From: Eonycteris spelaea
Taxonomy: Eukaryota > Chordata > Mammalia > Chiroptera > Pteropodidae
Assembly: GCA_003508835.1 (NCBI GenBank)
Contig: PUFA01000066.1
Coordinates: 3,224,001 to 3,288,000 of the forward strand
DNA: 64,000 nt
Reading direction: 5' to 3'
Made by a program: the position numbers and the translations under genes. Shown one piece after another: positions 1 through 11,224 of this stretch (the first letter of the stretch is position 1; the number at the start of each line of letters is the position of its first letter). Under the pieces are notes generated by a model. That model was not told where the DNA came from and did no database searches. It was given only the letters and a program-made list of their open reading frames with translations.

Positions 1-845
1 GCTTATCTAAATGGCAACAGCAGAGCGTTAATGTTACTCAAGGGGTCCCAGGTGAGTCTCTTGGCTGCCAGACCACGGGGACAAAGTCTCCACAGTTGCC
101 CTTTGGGTGGACCAGCTCCGGGCCAGGCACACAGCTTGGGAGGGTCGCATGGGCTGGATGTCTGTCCCCCGTGGCCAGGCAACCGGCACAGCTGTCCGTA
201 GCACCCCTGATTACAGACCCCATGGGGGACCGGGGTGAAGCCCAGGAAGAGGCAGCTCAGAAATGGCTCAGTGGAGGAAGAGCATCTTTTCCTGGCCAGT
301 TTCCCTTTAGCGGCTCTCAGCGGCCTTTACGAAGTGCCTACTGTGTGCCTTCCTCACAGTGGCCCACGAGGCCCTGCAGGGCCTGTCTCCCTCCCTCGCT
401 CACCACTGTTCTGGGGCTCAGGGAGTCCCCCCAGGACAGGGCATTGAAGCCAGGGCCCGAAGAGGATTCAGGAGGAACTGTCCCGGTGAGGAGGAGAGGG
501 ACGGGAGCCCCAGCTGGAGCACACGGCCTGGGCGAAGGTCCTAGATGGGGAGAGGTCGATGCAGCCAAAGCGCAGGGTTGAAATGAGGCCGGCCAGGCCA
601 GGCCGCGGGCCAGTACGTGAGGGGACTGGGTCGCATTCTGAGTGAGAGGGAGCACCATGATGAGACTTGACTGACTCACTGACCAGCCAGGTTCTGCGCC
701 TGCTCCGGCCGGGGGTCCTGCCTGTCCACCACGTCTGCTCTGACAGGCAGTGACGGAGCGGCCATGAACTCACGTCCAGAGGGTCAGCACTGACCCCAGG
801 CCTGTCTCTGCAGAGGCTGCTCCTCCTCCTTCAAAAAAAGTCCCA

Positions 846-1012
846 CAAGCACCTACTGTGTGCCAGCTGCTAGCCATGTGTCACCTCACTGTGCCTTGTG
901 ACGGCCCCGTGAGGAGGGACATTCATGAACCCCATTTCACAGACGATGAAACCAGGACTCAGAGAGGCAGAGTCACTTGCCCCAGGGCACAGAGCCAGGA
1001 CAGAGGGCCCCA
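846..1012 (-). repeat. MIR SINE, antisense
   Basis: The plus strand reads as reversed MIR: a 'cacctactgtgtgccag' tail, then 'ccccatttcacagacgatga', then 'agagaggcagagtcacttgcccc'. It is old and diverged. Confidence 0.75.
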
Positions 1013-1071
1013 CTTCCCACTCTATCAAACAGGAAGAACGTTCCATCCTACCCCCGCCCCAGGAGCCCGAG

Positions 1072-1162
1072 TTCCAACCCCGAAGCGGTCTTGCTGTGTG
1101 TCCTTGGGTGAGCAGCTCCACCTCTCTGAGCCTGTTTTCTGCTCTGCCAAGTGGGCCTGACA
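1072..1162 (+). repeat. MIR SINE core fragment
   Basis: The MIR central core is visible in sense ('gctgtgtgtccttgggtgag', then 'cacctctctgagcctgtttt'). It faces the antisense MIR just upstream. Confidence 0.7.
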
Positions 1163-1184
1163 GGTTTCTCCCGACATCAAGAGT

Positions 1185-1218
1185 CACACGCACACACACG
1201 CGTGCGCGCACGCACACT
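1185..1218. repeat. alternating purine-pyrimidine CA/CG tract
   Basis: A short run of alternating CA, CG and TG dinucleotides. It is about 125 bp beyond the RIPOR3 exon 2 donor, inside intron 2. Confidence 0.85.
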
Positions 1219-1342
1219 GCCCCGGCCGCAGGCCTGGCCTGAGCACGTGTGTCAGGCTCACTGGCAGCGGGAGGAGGACGTCCCTGCTGTCCCCTCTCGG
1301 CCCTGCGGGGAGCCCCTCGCCCGGGGCAGGGGCAGCACTTAC

Positions 1343-1461
1343 GCGATCCTGCGGCTCTGGGCGCTGCTGAAGCCCGCGAAGGAGGCGCTCCGGCCCACGA
1401 GCCCCACGGCCCCTGGGTCCCCAGAGGACAGGAAGCGCACCCTCACCGACATGGCTGTCAC
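1343..1461 (-). CDS. RIPOR3: RIPOR3 exon 2, N-terminal coding exon (partial gene)
   Basis: On the minus strand a pyrimidine-rich tract ending 'ctgtag' (AG at 1463-1462) opens an exon at 1461. The exon closes before 'gtaagtg' at 1342. The usual start ATG is 1452-1450. It gives 36 codons plus two bases: MSVRVRFLSS, GDPGAVGLVG, RSASFAGFSS, AQSRRI. From memory this is the N-terminus of human RIPOR3/FAM65C with a few substitutions (human reads MSVRLRFLSPGDTGAVG...). The last two bases, GC, fit the Ala expected next. RIPOR proteins (PL48/FAM65 family) bind Rho-family GTPases and act in polarity and migration; RIPOR3 itself is the least studied. The Arg/Ser-rich stretch near residues 21-36 could be phosphorylated, which is inference only. 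The nine bases before the ATG are in frame (Val-Thr-Ala) and join an ATG at the end of exon 1. The rest of the roughly 950-residue protein is outside the window. Confidence 0.93.
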
Positions 1462-1684
1462 CTACAGGGAGAGGATGGGAGAGTCAGCCTCGCACCGCCA
1501 CCTGCCTGAGGGAGTGGCAGGAGATCCGAACCCAGGTCTCTGTGCTCTGGGCTTGGGTTCTTCATCCCTGAGCAAGGCTGCGTACTCGTGCAGGGGGAGA
1601 CAGCTTCCCCGCCCCTCACTCTCCTCTCTGCCTGTACCCCTCCCCCCACCCCCCACAGACCCCCACGGGGCCCCTTCTGCAGGC

Positions 1685-2118
1685 CGGACACTGTGCTGGA
1701 GACACACACTGAGGGAGACGGGCAGAGTCCTTGCCCTCAGGGCTCGCCGTCCGGCAGGGAGGCCAACGAGGACGGCCAGTTAGAGTTGGGAGTCTACAGT
1801 GAAGAGATGAGGAGCCCACGGGGTCCCTGGCCCAGCCCAGGAGCTGAGAAGGGAAGGCTGAGGAGGAGAGGGAGGGGAGGGGAGAGAGAGAGAGAACAGC
1901 ATGGTAACAGCCAGGAGGTGCGGAGGACATGGGGCAATCCGGAAGCGGACAGACAGACGGACAGACGTTCAGGGGGCTGGGGTGTGGCTCCAGGTGAGGG
2001 TAGAGACGCCAGCAGGTCACTGGGGGGCCTTGGCAGCCCCAGTGAGGACTTTGGCCTTGCAGCTGGGCAAGGATAGCAGGGAGACGGGGAAGAGTTTCGA
2101 GCAGGGGATGACGAAGCC
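1685..2118 (-). mobile_element. L2 LINE fragment, antisense
   Basis: The plus strand reads as reversed L2: 'ggacactgtgctggagac', 'gtccttgccctcagggctc', and near the end 'gaggactttggccttgcagc' with 'gagcaggggatgacgaag'. The middle is poorly preserved. Confidence 0.65.
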
Positions 2119-2734
2119 CAATCACACGAGGCTAGAGGCTGCTGGCGCTGAAGGCTTCCAGAAGCCTCCCGACCCGTGGCCCCCGCTCTGGCCCAGGCCG
2201 CGGCGAGCCCCGGCGGTCTTCCCGTTTTTACACTGCCACCACACCCCTTGGGACTGTCACCCCGCGTCTTCTAGCGTGGACAATCGGAAAGTTCTCCTCC
2301 ATATCTAACCTAAATCTCTGCTGCTACAGTTTCATATCTGTTCCTCGGCCAGGCCGGGGCCAGGCCAACGATTCCGGGGACTTCATTGGGCCCATAAATA
2401 CTCCGCAACCCAGGCCGAACCCATAAAAAAGCGCCACTCCACCAACGCCCTCGCAGTCCGGCTCGGCGAGGCCCCCGCCTTCCAAAGTCCCCTCCTCCGC
2501 CAGCCGAGCCCAGTCTCCACGTCGCTGCTCACACAGGGGCCTCTGCCTGGAACGAAGGTCTCTTTCAAGCCACATCCGTCCAGTGTCCAGTCCTGCATTT
2601 TGTTTATAGCCAGCCCCTACCACGGGCTCCAGGGCCCACCCTCAGAACCCTCCTGTGCAGCCCCCACAAACTTCTCCTCCTCTTAGTCATTCCTCGCCTT
2701 GCACCCCACGTTTGCTGTACATGGGGGAACACTG
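2119..2734. other. unassigned intronic sequence
   Basis: GC-rich intron sequence in which I see no exon, repeat family or clear motif. Confidence 0.5.
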
Positions 2735-2825
2735 GAACCAGAAAGCCAGATCTGGACTCAACTCTTGGCTGTGCTACTCACGGGCGCTGGGCCTCGGTGG
2801 TCACATCTGTATAATGGACATTCAG
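2735..2825 (+). repeat. MIR SINE fragment
   Basis: A diverged MIR core: 'ccagatctggactcaactc', 'ggctgtgctactcac', 'cacatctgtataatgga'. Confidence 0.6.
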
Positions 2826-2948
2826 AAAAGGACCGAGCGGACAGAGAGCCCGCAGTACAAGAGACACTCAGCAAGAGCTGGCTCTCTCTGTGAGAGAGAG
2901 CCCGGCCATGGAGGTGACGTCTAGCCCTGACGGGGGAAGCTGGAGGCA

Positions 2949-3050
2949 TTTGCTGAGCACCCACTATGCGGCAAGCCCTAGTGCCAGGGCTTGTCACCTG
3001 CCCTAAATCCACGAATGACAGCACTGAGTACAAATGGGGAGGTCAAGGTC
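2949..3050 (-). repeat. MIR-like fragment, antisense
   Basis: It opens with 'gctgagcacccactatgcgg', typical of a reversed MIR/L2 3' tail. The rest is weak. Confidence 0.4.
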
Positions 3051-3065
3051 CTCTGCCAACGGAGG

Positions 3066-3265
3066 CATCATTTATTGTGAGCTTGTTATTAAGCCGGCCC
3101 TAGCCAAATGCCTTACGGAAATTCTCTTGTTAAAAGTCACACAGCCCCCTTAGACCTAAGCGCTATTGCTAAGCTAATTCAACAGGTGAGGAAACGGAGG
3201 CTCAGGGGGATGATAAGCCCGACACGAGGACCCCAGCTGGGAAGTGGCACTGCCACTCAAACAGC
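3066..3265 (-). repeat. MIR SINE, antisense
   Basis: It contains 'caggtgaggaaacggaggct' followed by a degraded 'gggaagtggcactgcc' segment, and begins with 'catttattgtgagc'. Confidence 0.7.
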
Positions 3266-5189
3266 AGCTATCACTGTACGCGGTTAGGCGTCCCTCATCC
3301 AGGGTCAGCCCAGCCCAGCAGGGACGGTCCCCGCGGCCCTCCGAGCTGTGCAGCTGCAGCTGGGACTGGTTCACCAGAGTCCCCTGTTAAACTTTCGGGA
3401 ACTTGGTAGCTTGAGATCAGCCACGGCAGGAATATTTACGCGGAGGAAATGGGCGAGGACTATGAATTAGGGCCTTTTTTTCCTACTGGTTGTTAAACAT
3501 TTATCAGCACCCCACGCTCCCCGACCCTCAACCCTCAAGCACCCGCTCTGGTGACAGCTAGGAATCTTCTCCAACTGCTCGACGCCCCTTAGCCAAGCTG
3601 GGCGATGAGGAGGCAGCTGGGAGGGAGAGCCCCAAGGTCAGGGGTTGAGACCCCGGCTCTGGCGCCAGCCCTGGGGCCAGGGGCAGACTCGAGGCACATC
3701 TTTACGGAAGCAGAGAACAGTGACTGAGAGGCTGAGGCTGCTTCCTGCACCTCACCCGGCTGTGCAGCCCCAAGTTCAGCCGTGGAAGGAGAAGGAGAAG
3801 GATTTCGACAATCCCTTCCCCATGAGCCAGGCCCAGGCTGAGGAGGAGTAAGGGGGCCCAGAAGGAAGCAGGTTCATGAAGGAACCTGCCAAGCTAGAGG
3901 CTAGCACTGGGCGGCGGCCGAGAAAAATCAACCTCGTGCCCCGCAGGCTTCGGGGTGGGGGAGGGGGGAAGGGGAGAGCCAGGTCCCCGTGGGCCCCCCT
4001 GGACCTGAGTCAGTTCTGCTGCCATCTCACCCAGCTGGGAGGCTGGAGATGAGATGGCCGGGCTGAGACCCCGGAATCCTCAGCAGACAGCTCCCGACCA
4101 GCCCAGATGAAGGCTGGTCACCTTTGATCACGGGTGATATTCCTGTTTAATCATTGACACACCATGGGCACTGACCACTGGGAGACCTCATTCCTCCCGC
4201 AGGCTCCCTTCATCTGCTGTGGCTGGCATTAACCCTTTAGCTGCTGGATCATGGGCAGGTCCGGGAAGTCCCTATTGCCAGGGAATGCTCTGTGGCTCAG
4301 GGAAGCCCTGGGCAGCTGGCCCGCCGCAGGACGCAAAAGACAGGCTAGAAACCTCACTGGGCCACAGGAGAGAAGGGAAGCACAGAAGTCATGCAGGGCC
4401 CAAACCTTCAGTGGCAGACCAGACTGCCTCTTCTGGTGTGTCGCTCGCTGCCTCTCTCTGGCCTGGCGACCTGGACAGCACTCGCTCACAATGCCACTGG
4501 ACGCAGCTGGTGGGCCTAGGGAGGACAGGCCAGCTAAAGGGGCTTCTCACACAGCCAGCTGCTCCCCAGACACTGGGGACTGTCCTGGGCCTCTTCCCCC
4601 AAGGTGTGGCTGGAGGGAGTCAGAGCTCACTCCACTAAATCTGTCCAGCTCACTGCTGGCCAAAGCCACCCGTCCGCCAGAGGGAACCTACAATTTCACC
4701 TCATTTGGAGGTGAGGCTTCTAAATTTAATGACTGGGCGCCCAGGGCTGGGCAGCTTTTATGCCTGAGCCCCTCACTTAGGGCTGTTCCATATCCGCTCA
4801 AGTGCCAGCCGGGGCTTAGTTTGCTTACAGGACTTTCCAAAATAGCCCCTTCGGTTTAGCATGAAAGGAAATGGCAAAATAGCCCAGGAGGAGGGATGCG
4901 AGCTTAGACAGAGAGGCCTGAGTGTCCCGAGGACGCTGCTCTGGGAAGCAGATGGTCCGCACCAGGTGGAGGCCACAGTCCACCGCCCCGGTGACCTTCC
5001 TGCCCAGGGCAGGCCTGGGAGGAGGGACCCGGCACACGCGTGACCATGCGTGTGCACGGTAGGACAGCGCTGTGGCCTCACAGATGAGAACGCTGGGTGC
5101 AGCTACAAATGGCCTAGTGTGACGAAAGAGTTGGTAAGCCACGGCTCAGCCCCATGGGGGACATCTGAGCGCCCATGGCAAGATGGCTG
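3266..5189. other. unassigned intronic sequence
   Basis: About 1.9 kb of GC-rich intron. A possible 202-codon plus-strand frame (4251-4859) has no recognisable domain and is probably chance. I see no repeat I can name. Confidence 0.5.
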
Positions 5190-5560
5190 TGAGGGGCAAT
5201 AATGATACAGGGAAATGCTCAAAATAAGACGCCGAGGGAAAAAAGGGCGCGACGTGAACTACACCCAGCGCGATCTCGGCTTTATTTCGAAACGACACCT
5301 CCCCGGTGTTCTACCACGGACGTGTATTCCCTCATCACAAGCAAAATATGTAAATTCGAGGAAAACAGAGAGCTTGATTCAGCTGCCCTGCGCTGCACAG
5401 TATCGGCTGTGAAGCCGACTCTGCTTCCTCCAACCTAGGGAACTTTATTTTCATGATGAACCTTGGTCAGAGGAAAAACGTACCTCTTCCAAAAAAAAAA
5501 AATTTTTTTTAATGTTCACAAATACTATCAACACTGCCAGCTAACTCCCCTGGGGTTTAC
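5190..5560 (+). mobile_element. possible old L1 3' end
   Basis: Segments such as 'gatacagggaaatgctcaaa' followed by 'gcgatctcggctttatttcg' resemble the 3' untranslated part of ancient L1M elements. The match is weak and the edges are guesses. Confidence 0.35.
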
Positions 5561-6774
5561 GAGGTGGAGATGATCCGTGGATGTCTGTGATCCACCCAGA
5601 GGGTGTTGTAACTTAAAGGGCCTCGTCACTGCAGTGACCACCTCTGCCACATCCCATCCACGGGGTGGCCCAGGGTCACCCCGAAGACAGCTTACTCTTT
5701 GGGGAAGGAGCCTCCTGGGCCACCACGGGGATGGGGGCGTGTGCGGGTCCGGGGGACGGGGCAGCATGGGGGAAGACAGAGCAGATGGCAGATTGCAGAA
5801 CTGGGGACCCGGCAGAAGGCCACCCCCTGCTGCTGTCCCTGGAATCAAAGTCCGTCAGGTTCCTTCCCCGGGACCCGCCTGTCGCCACCACCACAGGGCG
5901 CCCCTGCAGACTGTGCATGGAAATGTCTGGATTACTTTTAAAATCAGGAGACAAAAAAAAAAAAAACACAAAACCCTATAGGTCAAAGAGAATGTTTTAT
6001 ACAATACTGGATATATTATTATTTATGTAATAATCGCATTACCTTATTATAGAATACAGCCGTCTTTATACCAATTCGTCGTAATATACACTGATGTTTA
6101 TGAAGGAAGAGCAGCCTCGAGGGCCTCAGTGAGGCCACGGCAGGCCCCACCCTCGGCCCTCCCCTACCCCTCCCTGCAGACTGTCGGCCTGAAGACCAGC
6201 CCTTAGCCGCGGCCCACAGGCGCCCGCCCCAGCTCCCTCCCCATCCGAGTCTCACAATGCAGGTCATGCTGGCCCTTGTGCCTTTCTTTCTCCCCACTTA
6301 TCTCCTTTTATCTCCCACCTTCCGGTCCCTCCGGATTCCCAATTCCACCTGGCCTAGCAGAGACCTGACTGTGGAGAGAGTCAGGACACTCCTTGCACTT
6401 GACCCAAGTTGGCTCATTTGACCCTCACCAAGGTGTGGTGCTGCGGGTCCCTCCTTGTCCCACTGAGGCCCTGAGGAATCCAAGCCCGGGAAGCCTGGGC
6501 TTCGGCCCGAATTCTCAGCCGCCTGCCTGCGGCCCAGATGCCAGATCTGTAAGATGGGCGGGGGGCTCTTAGACAGGACCCACGACCATTACCCCCACCC
6601 CCAGCCTGGTGGCCTAAGAGAGCCCCCCTCCAGGACGAGGTCCTGTTTAGGCTCTCACATCCGTCCACACCCTCCTGGCCCACTTCCCCACTTCATTCTG
6701 ACCACTACCAAATTGGGGGGTGGGCCTCACTGTTTTCACTTGTATTGCCCTGGTTCTTAATGAGTTTCACATGG
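5561..6774. other. unassigned intronic sequence with an AT-rich island
   Basis: Mostly GC-rich, with a sharply AT-rich stretch at about 5935-6110 that starts with an A14 run. No repeat family or exon was recognised. The abrupt composition change suggests an old insertion. Confidence 0.45.
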
Positions 6775-6990
6775 TCATCTCTCTTAGCATCGCTTCGGGA
6801 GTTTACCGATTCATATGCCTTTGTTCAGTTATCTAGATTTTCTTATTGATTTCAAGGAGCTGGCTATAAACCTTGGATGGCAATCCCTTCTCCGTTTTCT
6901 CCCAGATCCTCACCCACCTTTTACATGGTTCTATTTTCTTTTATTTATTTATTTTCTTTTTAATTTTTTTTTAACTGGTTCTTAATGGGG
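6775..6990 (-). mobile_element. old L1/HAL1 fragment, antisense
   Basis: The plus strand reads like reversed L1 ORF2 ('ttattgatttcaaggagctg', then 'ttctcccagatcctcaccca'), ending in a T-rich low-complexity stretch. Confidence 0.55.
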
Positions 6991-7715
6991 TTGTGCGTGT
7001 GTGTGTGACGGAAGCTTCCAGTTCTTATGTGCCCAGGTCTGTCAGCACTTTCCCTTTGTCTCAGAGTTGGAGCCTGCTCTCTGTGCCCTTAAGATGAGGT
7101 TTCTGAAGCTAGTGCCCTGGGTGAGAGTTTTGCCTTATGGCCAGGCTGTAAAGTCTCAAGGGTCTCTTTCTCCTCCATAGGACTCCAGGAAATTTCACTG
7201 TCTGGTCTGCTTCTCAGAAACGCCCTGAACCTGACTCCTCCTCGCCACCTCCCGCCCCAGGACCAACCCCCCACCACCTCCTCCCACCTCTTGGGTCTTC
7301 GCTGGTCTCCTGGCCTCCACTTCACCCTCTACCACCGCCAGAAAACAGAGTGTGAGCTTTTAAAAGTGCCCATCAGCTTTCTCACACCCCACCCCAGTCT
7401 GGGGGCTTCTGCACGGTCTTAGAATTAAAGTCTCAGCCCCACACCACGCCCACGAGACCCTGAAGGAGACGCCGCCTCCAGGGAGGCCACGTTCAATGGT
7501 GCCCAAGGATGGAACCCGAGAGCTCCCTACCCATTGGCCAGGAAGGCAGGGGCACCCTGTTGTGACCCCTTCCCACCCCTCAAAAATTCATTGCAGCCAG
7601 GGCTTGTCACAGCACAGGCAGGTACGGGGTGGGGGCGGACGGGGGTTTATCATCCTGTTTCCACTGTCACCCCACCTGTGACAGAGAGGTCAGCACCCCA
7701 CCCCGTCACCCACCC
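6991..7715. other. unassigned intronic sequence
   Basis: A short GTGTGT tract at the left, then C-rich sequence. I see no gene or nameable repeat. Confidence 0.5.
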
Positions 7716-7790
7716 CTTTTATAGCTGAAGCGCTGTGGCTCAGAGAGGGGAAGTGGGTTTTGCACGCTCACACAGCCAGGTGGAGGCAGG
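7716..7790 (-). repeat. MIR SINE fragment, antisense
   Basis: 'ctcagagaggggaagtgg' followed by 'cacacagccaggtgg' is the reversed MIR core. Confidence 0.6.
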
Positions 7791-9034
7791 GGCAGGAGGG
7801 AGACGTTGGCATTCGGACACGTTTGACGCACTTGTGCGGCGAGAGGGTGAGGGGTGGGTGGGCTGAGCAGGGACCACACGGGAGGAGCTCGGAGGCGGGT
7901 GGGGGGCCAGGGCCGGGACGAGGGAGCCCAGTGGGCATTCGCAGTCCCTCTGATCCAGACCGCATCCCCCAGCTGGTTGCCCCGCCTAGACCCAGCGCCT
8001 CCCTGAGTCACGCTTCTGGAATGCCAAGGCCCCCCTGACAGCAGGCCCCCGACTCCTGCAAGGACAGTGCTGCGTGGTCTGGCGGGGGCCGTTTGCTAAT
8101 AGAGAGGCCGTTAGCATCGCGGGAAGTGGTCAAGGGTTCAACGAGCAAGGAGCCATCTGGCCGTGCTGAGGTAAACAATTTACAAGAGACGAATCAGGCC
8201 AGCCTGCCGTTCTGGTTTTCCTTCTCCTCTGGGCGCCTGGTGGAGAGAGACTGTCCCAGGCCCCAGCTCGAGCCCCTCCCTGGGGCAGGGCGGCAGGAAG
8301 TCAGATTTTTTTTCACACCTCTTTTTGCCAGATGGTTAACCCATATGGTAAGGAGAATGGATTTTTCTCCTAAAGGAACAGACTTACTTTCTAGAATCCT
8401 AAACCTCGAATTTCTTGAATCTTCCGCTGCAAAGCCATTTCCTGTTGGAAGAAGACCCCTACTGGTCTCCCCCGGTATTGCAGCCCTGCTCTGCCAGCCA
8501 CAGCCAAGGGCCGGCACAATTATGAGAGAGGGGCTGGGAGCTTGCCCTGCAGAGCGGGGCGGCTGGATTCCCAAGCCTGACGGATATGTAGGTGGCTTAG
8601 CCTGAAGTAAACAGCTTGTGCTGGAATTGTCATCCTGGAGTTTCCAAAAGTGTTGCAAAATAGCCCAGGCCTCCCCTGGAGTTTGTGTCCTACAAGCTGT
8701 TTATCAATTAATTCCTTCTTTGCCAAACATTCTTGCTTGGGTCTGTTGGGAGATGATTTCGGTGGGAATGCATCTCCAGTTTTGTAATGCAAATGGCCAG
8801 TTTCATAATGCAAGTGGCCCGTTTTTTGCAATGAAATTTTTGTAATGAAAGAGAGCTTGCTTTACAGAGGATCATATTACAGAAAACGTGGCCGGAACAG
8901 GTAGTTCCCACAAAGATAAAGATAATGGTAAGTGCAGAGTTCCTATAATAAAGAAAAGTGACGTCTGGGGACTAGGATTTGGGGACTCTGTAATGTGTGG
9001 TGAGACACACATCCACAGAACATGATGAGGAGGA
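7791..9034. other. unassigned intronic sequence
   Basis: No repeat family or exon was recognised in this 1.2 kb, except a three-unit 21-bp tandem array listed separately. Confidence 0.5.
8776..8837. repeat. 21-bp tandem repeat, about three units
   Basis: Units at 8776-8796 ('ccagttttgtaatgcaaatgg' type) and 8797-8817 differ at only a few bases. A third, more degraded copy follows at 8818-8837. The first unit contains an octamer-like ATGCAAAT. Confidence 0.8.
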
Positions 9035-9160
9035 ATCTTAGCGTCAAAAACCCAAGTTCAAGTCCAGCCTTTCCCTCTTTCCAACCATGTGACTTGGACA
9101 AGCCACTTAAGCTCTGAGCCTCCGTTTCCTTCTTTATAAAATGGAAGCCATTGAAATGAC
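9035..9160 (+). repeat. MIR SINE
   Basis: A clear MIR core: 'ccatgtgacttggacaagcc', 'cttaagctctgagcctccgt', 'cttctttataaaatgga'. Confidence 0.85.
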
Positions 9161-9283
9161 CTTAGCGTTGCCTCACTCTCTAGTTGCGGGGACCTGCGTT
9201 TGTCGCCTCCTTCAAAGGAAAAACCAGACGATGATTTACAGCTTCTCCTACGACTTTGTGCTGCTAAGGTTAGAGGCATGAGG

Positions 9284-9722
9284 TAGTGTATTCATTTTCT
9301 GTGGCTGCTGTAACAAAGACCATGCGCCAGGTGCCTTAAACCAGCAGAAATGCAGGGTCTTCACGGTTCTGGTGCCTGGAAGGCCACGGTCCCTTTAAAG
9401 GCTCAAGAAGAGTCCTTCCTTGCCTCTTCCAGCTCCTGGTGGTGGCCGTTAATCCTTGGGCTTCCTTGGCTTGCAGCTGCCTCACTCAACCTCTGCCCCT
9501 GCCGTCACACGGCGTTCTCCCTGTGTGTCTCTGTCTTCACGAAGCCTTTCCCTCTTGTTACAAGGACGCCAGTCCTACTGGATTAAGGCCCACCCTCGTG
9601 ACCTCATGTTACCTTGATTATGCCCGCAAAGACCCTACTTCCAAATACAGTCACATGCACAGGTACAAGGGGGAGGGGGACTTCCACATATGTTTGCGGG
9701 GGCGCAATTCCGTCAACGACAG
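9284..9722 (-). mobile_element. MLT1-type (ERVL-MaLR) solo LTR, antisense
   Basis: The plus strand shows the reversed MLT1 pattern: 'attcattttctgtggctgct', 'gtaacaaagacc', 'ccagcagaaatg', then 'caaagaccctacttccaaat' and 'acagtcacatgcacaggt'. At about 440 bp it is near full length. No internal retroviral sequence adjoins it. Confidence 0.8.
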
Positions 9723-11049
9723 GTAGATGACACCTTGTTTAGCCCAGCAGTTTAATGAGGTTTTAGATTTACCAAAGTGGGCCCCAAGCATTGGCGGGTA
9801 GAAGAGGAGATGCTAGACAGTTGCGAATAAGAAAACACAGAAACGTGCATGTTGATTGACAGCCGGAAAAGGGGGTGGCTTTGAGGGGAAGGAAGAGGGA
9901 CAATACATGACGTTCTCCGGCAATGAAATCTTAGGGTCGGAATTCTAGAATTTACTTCCAAGTGTGCTCCCCCTAGGTTCCTCTTACCCCAGATTCTGTG
10001 GACTTTCTTCTTGATGACACCCCGTTTTCTTTTTGCTAGTTTAGTTCTTGCTGTCAGGCCCCACGGCCCCCTCATCAAGGAGAGGCACACAACCCCTGCC
10101 AGGCTAAGACGATGCAACTGGAGCAGGGCGGGAGAGAGAACCCGCTGGACTTCGTTCATCCTGGCCACGGCGGGACCCCGGCTAGAATGTCTGCTGTGAG
10201 CCCATCTGGGGTTCCTGAGCCCTTGAATCAGGCCCATGTCCAGGCCTGATTCTCTGGGTCCATTCAGTGAGCCCCTCGCCACACCACCCCCCCCAACATC
10301 AGCGGCCTTCCAGGAGACCCCTCAGCTTAGATGAGCCAGAGTCTCTGACACCAGCTCACAACAATTATCTCTAAAGTCCGCTCTCCAAGCAGCCTTGTGT
10401 CAGCAATACTTCAAGAAGAATGAAGGAACTGGAGCGGTGCCCAGCACGTGATAAAAGGGGAAAAGACAGTAATTTTAGGAGAAGAACGGAGAATTAAAAA
10501 AAAAAATTAATCTATCAGCCAAAGGCACCGACAAAATGTTAAGCCCCTCGGGAGACGGTGGGGAGAGCAGGGTCCTGGCGGGGGATTCTCAGCGTGGTTT
10601 AAATGTTAAAGGGAGGGGTACCCCACAAGAGGTTCAAAAGATGTGGACACTCAGGGGCTGACACTTGGGCCTCCAGGTCAAGTCCCAAGTGGAATGCCTG
10701 GCACGCGGAGACAGACGCAGAACAGGGGGCTGCTTCCTGGCACACGGCCCCCTGGAGAGCATGGCCCCTCGCTTCGGGCCAGCGGATCACAGCTTCGGCC
10801 TGTCCCCTCCCAGCCAACCCTTCCTGCACACATGCTATTTTGATACTGTAGCCCTCAGGCCGTATTGGTTTTCCTGCTTAATGAGGTGAGGTTCGCCCAG
10901 CCCGGTGGTAACTCCTGGGGACTCTAGCGGTCTGATGACCCGGTGGGTGAGTTTATAGGGAAGCTCTCCCGAGGGCCGGGCTGGCTAGAACCAAAAGCTT
11001 CGCCCCTTCAAAGGACAGTAGTGAAGTCTGAGGGTTCTAACGGAAGGCA
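9723..11049. other. unassigned intronic sequence
   Basis: I see no exon, repeat family or notable motif in this 1.3 kb. Confidence 0.5.
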
Positions 11050-11190
11050 GGGGTGCTGTGGGCTGGTGCTCCGAAAACCTGGGCTTTGGCCGCAGCTGGC
11101 TAACTGTTTGCCTCACTCTCATGGATAAAACGGGGATAAAACACGTACCTCACAGCATCCCTGTTGGGCTATAACTGGATTACAGGTGTA
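11050..11190 (+). repeat. MIR SINE, diverged
   Basis: 'ctggctaactgtttgcctca' and 'ataaaacggggataaaacac' with 'gtacctcacagcatcc' follow the MIR order. Confidence 0.6.
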
Positions 11191-11224
11191 AAATCAGCCT
11201 GAAACCACAGGCTCTACGCGAAGG

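Larger units (their letters stand above)
1..1342 (-). other. RIPOR3: RIPOR3 intron 2 (partial)
   Basis: This is sequence downstream (minus strand) of the donor that ends RIPOR3 exon 2. The next coding exon, which should continue the family sequence after ...SSAQSRRI, was looked for on the minus strand and is not present, so the intron runs off the left edge. Apart from two MIR pieces and an alternating CA/CG tract, positions 1-845 hold nothing I can assign. Open frames here look like chance frames in GC-rich DNA. Confidence 0.75.

Noticed and set aside
1450..1500. Alternative acceptor 'gacag' four to nine bases nearer the RIPOR3 ATG
   Set aside because: Possible, but the upstream 'ccctgtag' has the better pyrimidine tract, and its use makes an in-frame join to exon 1.
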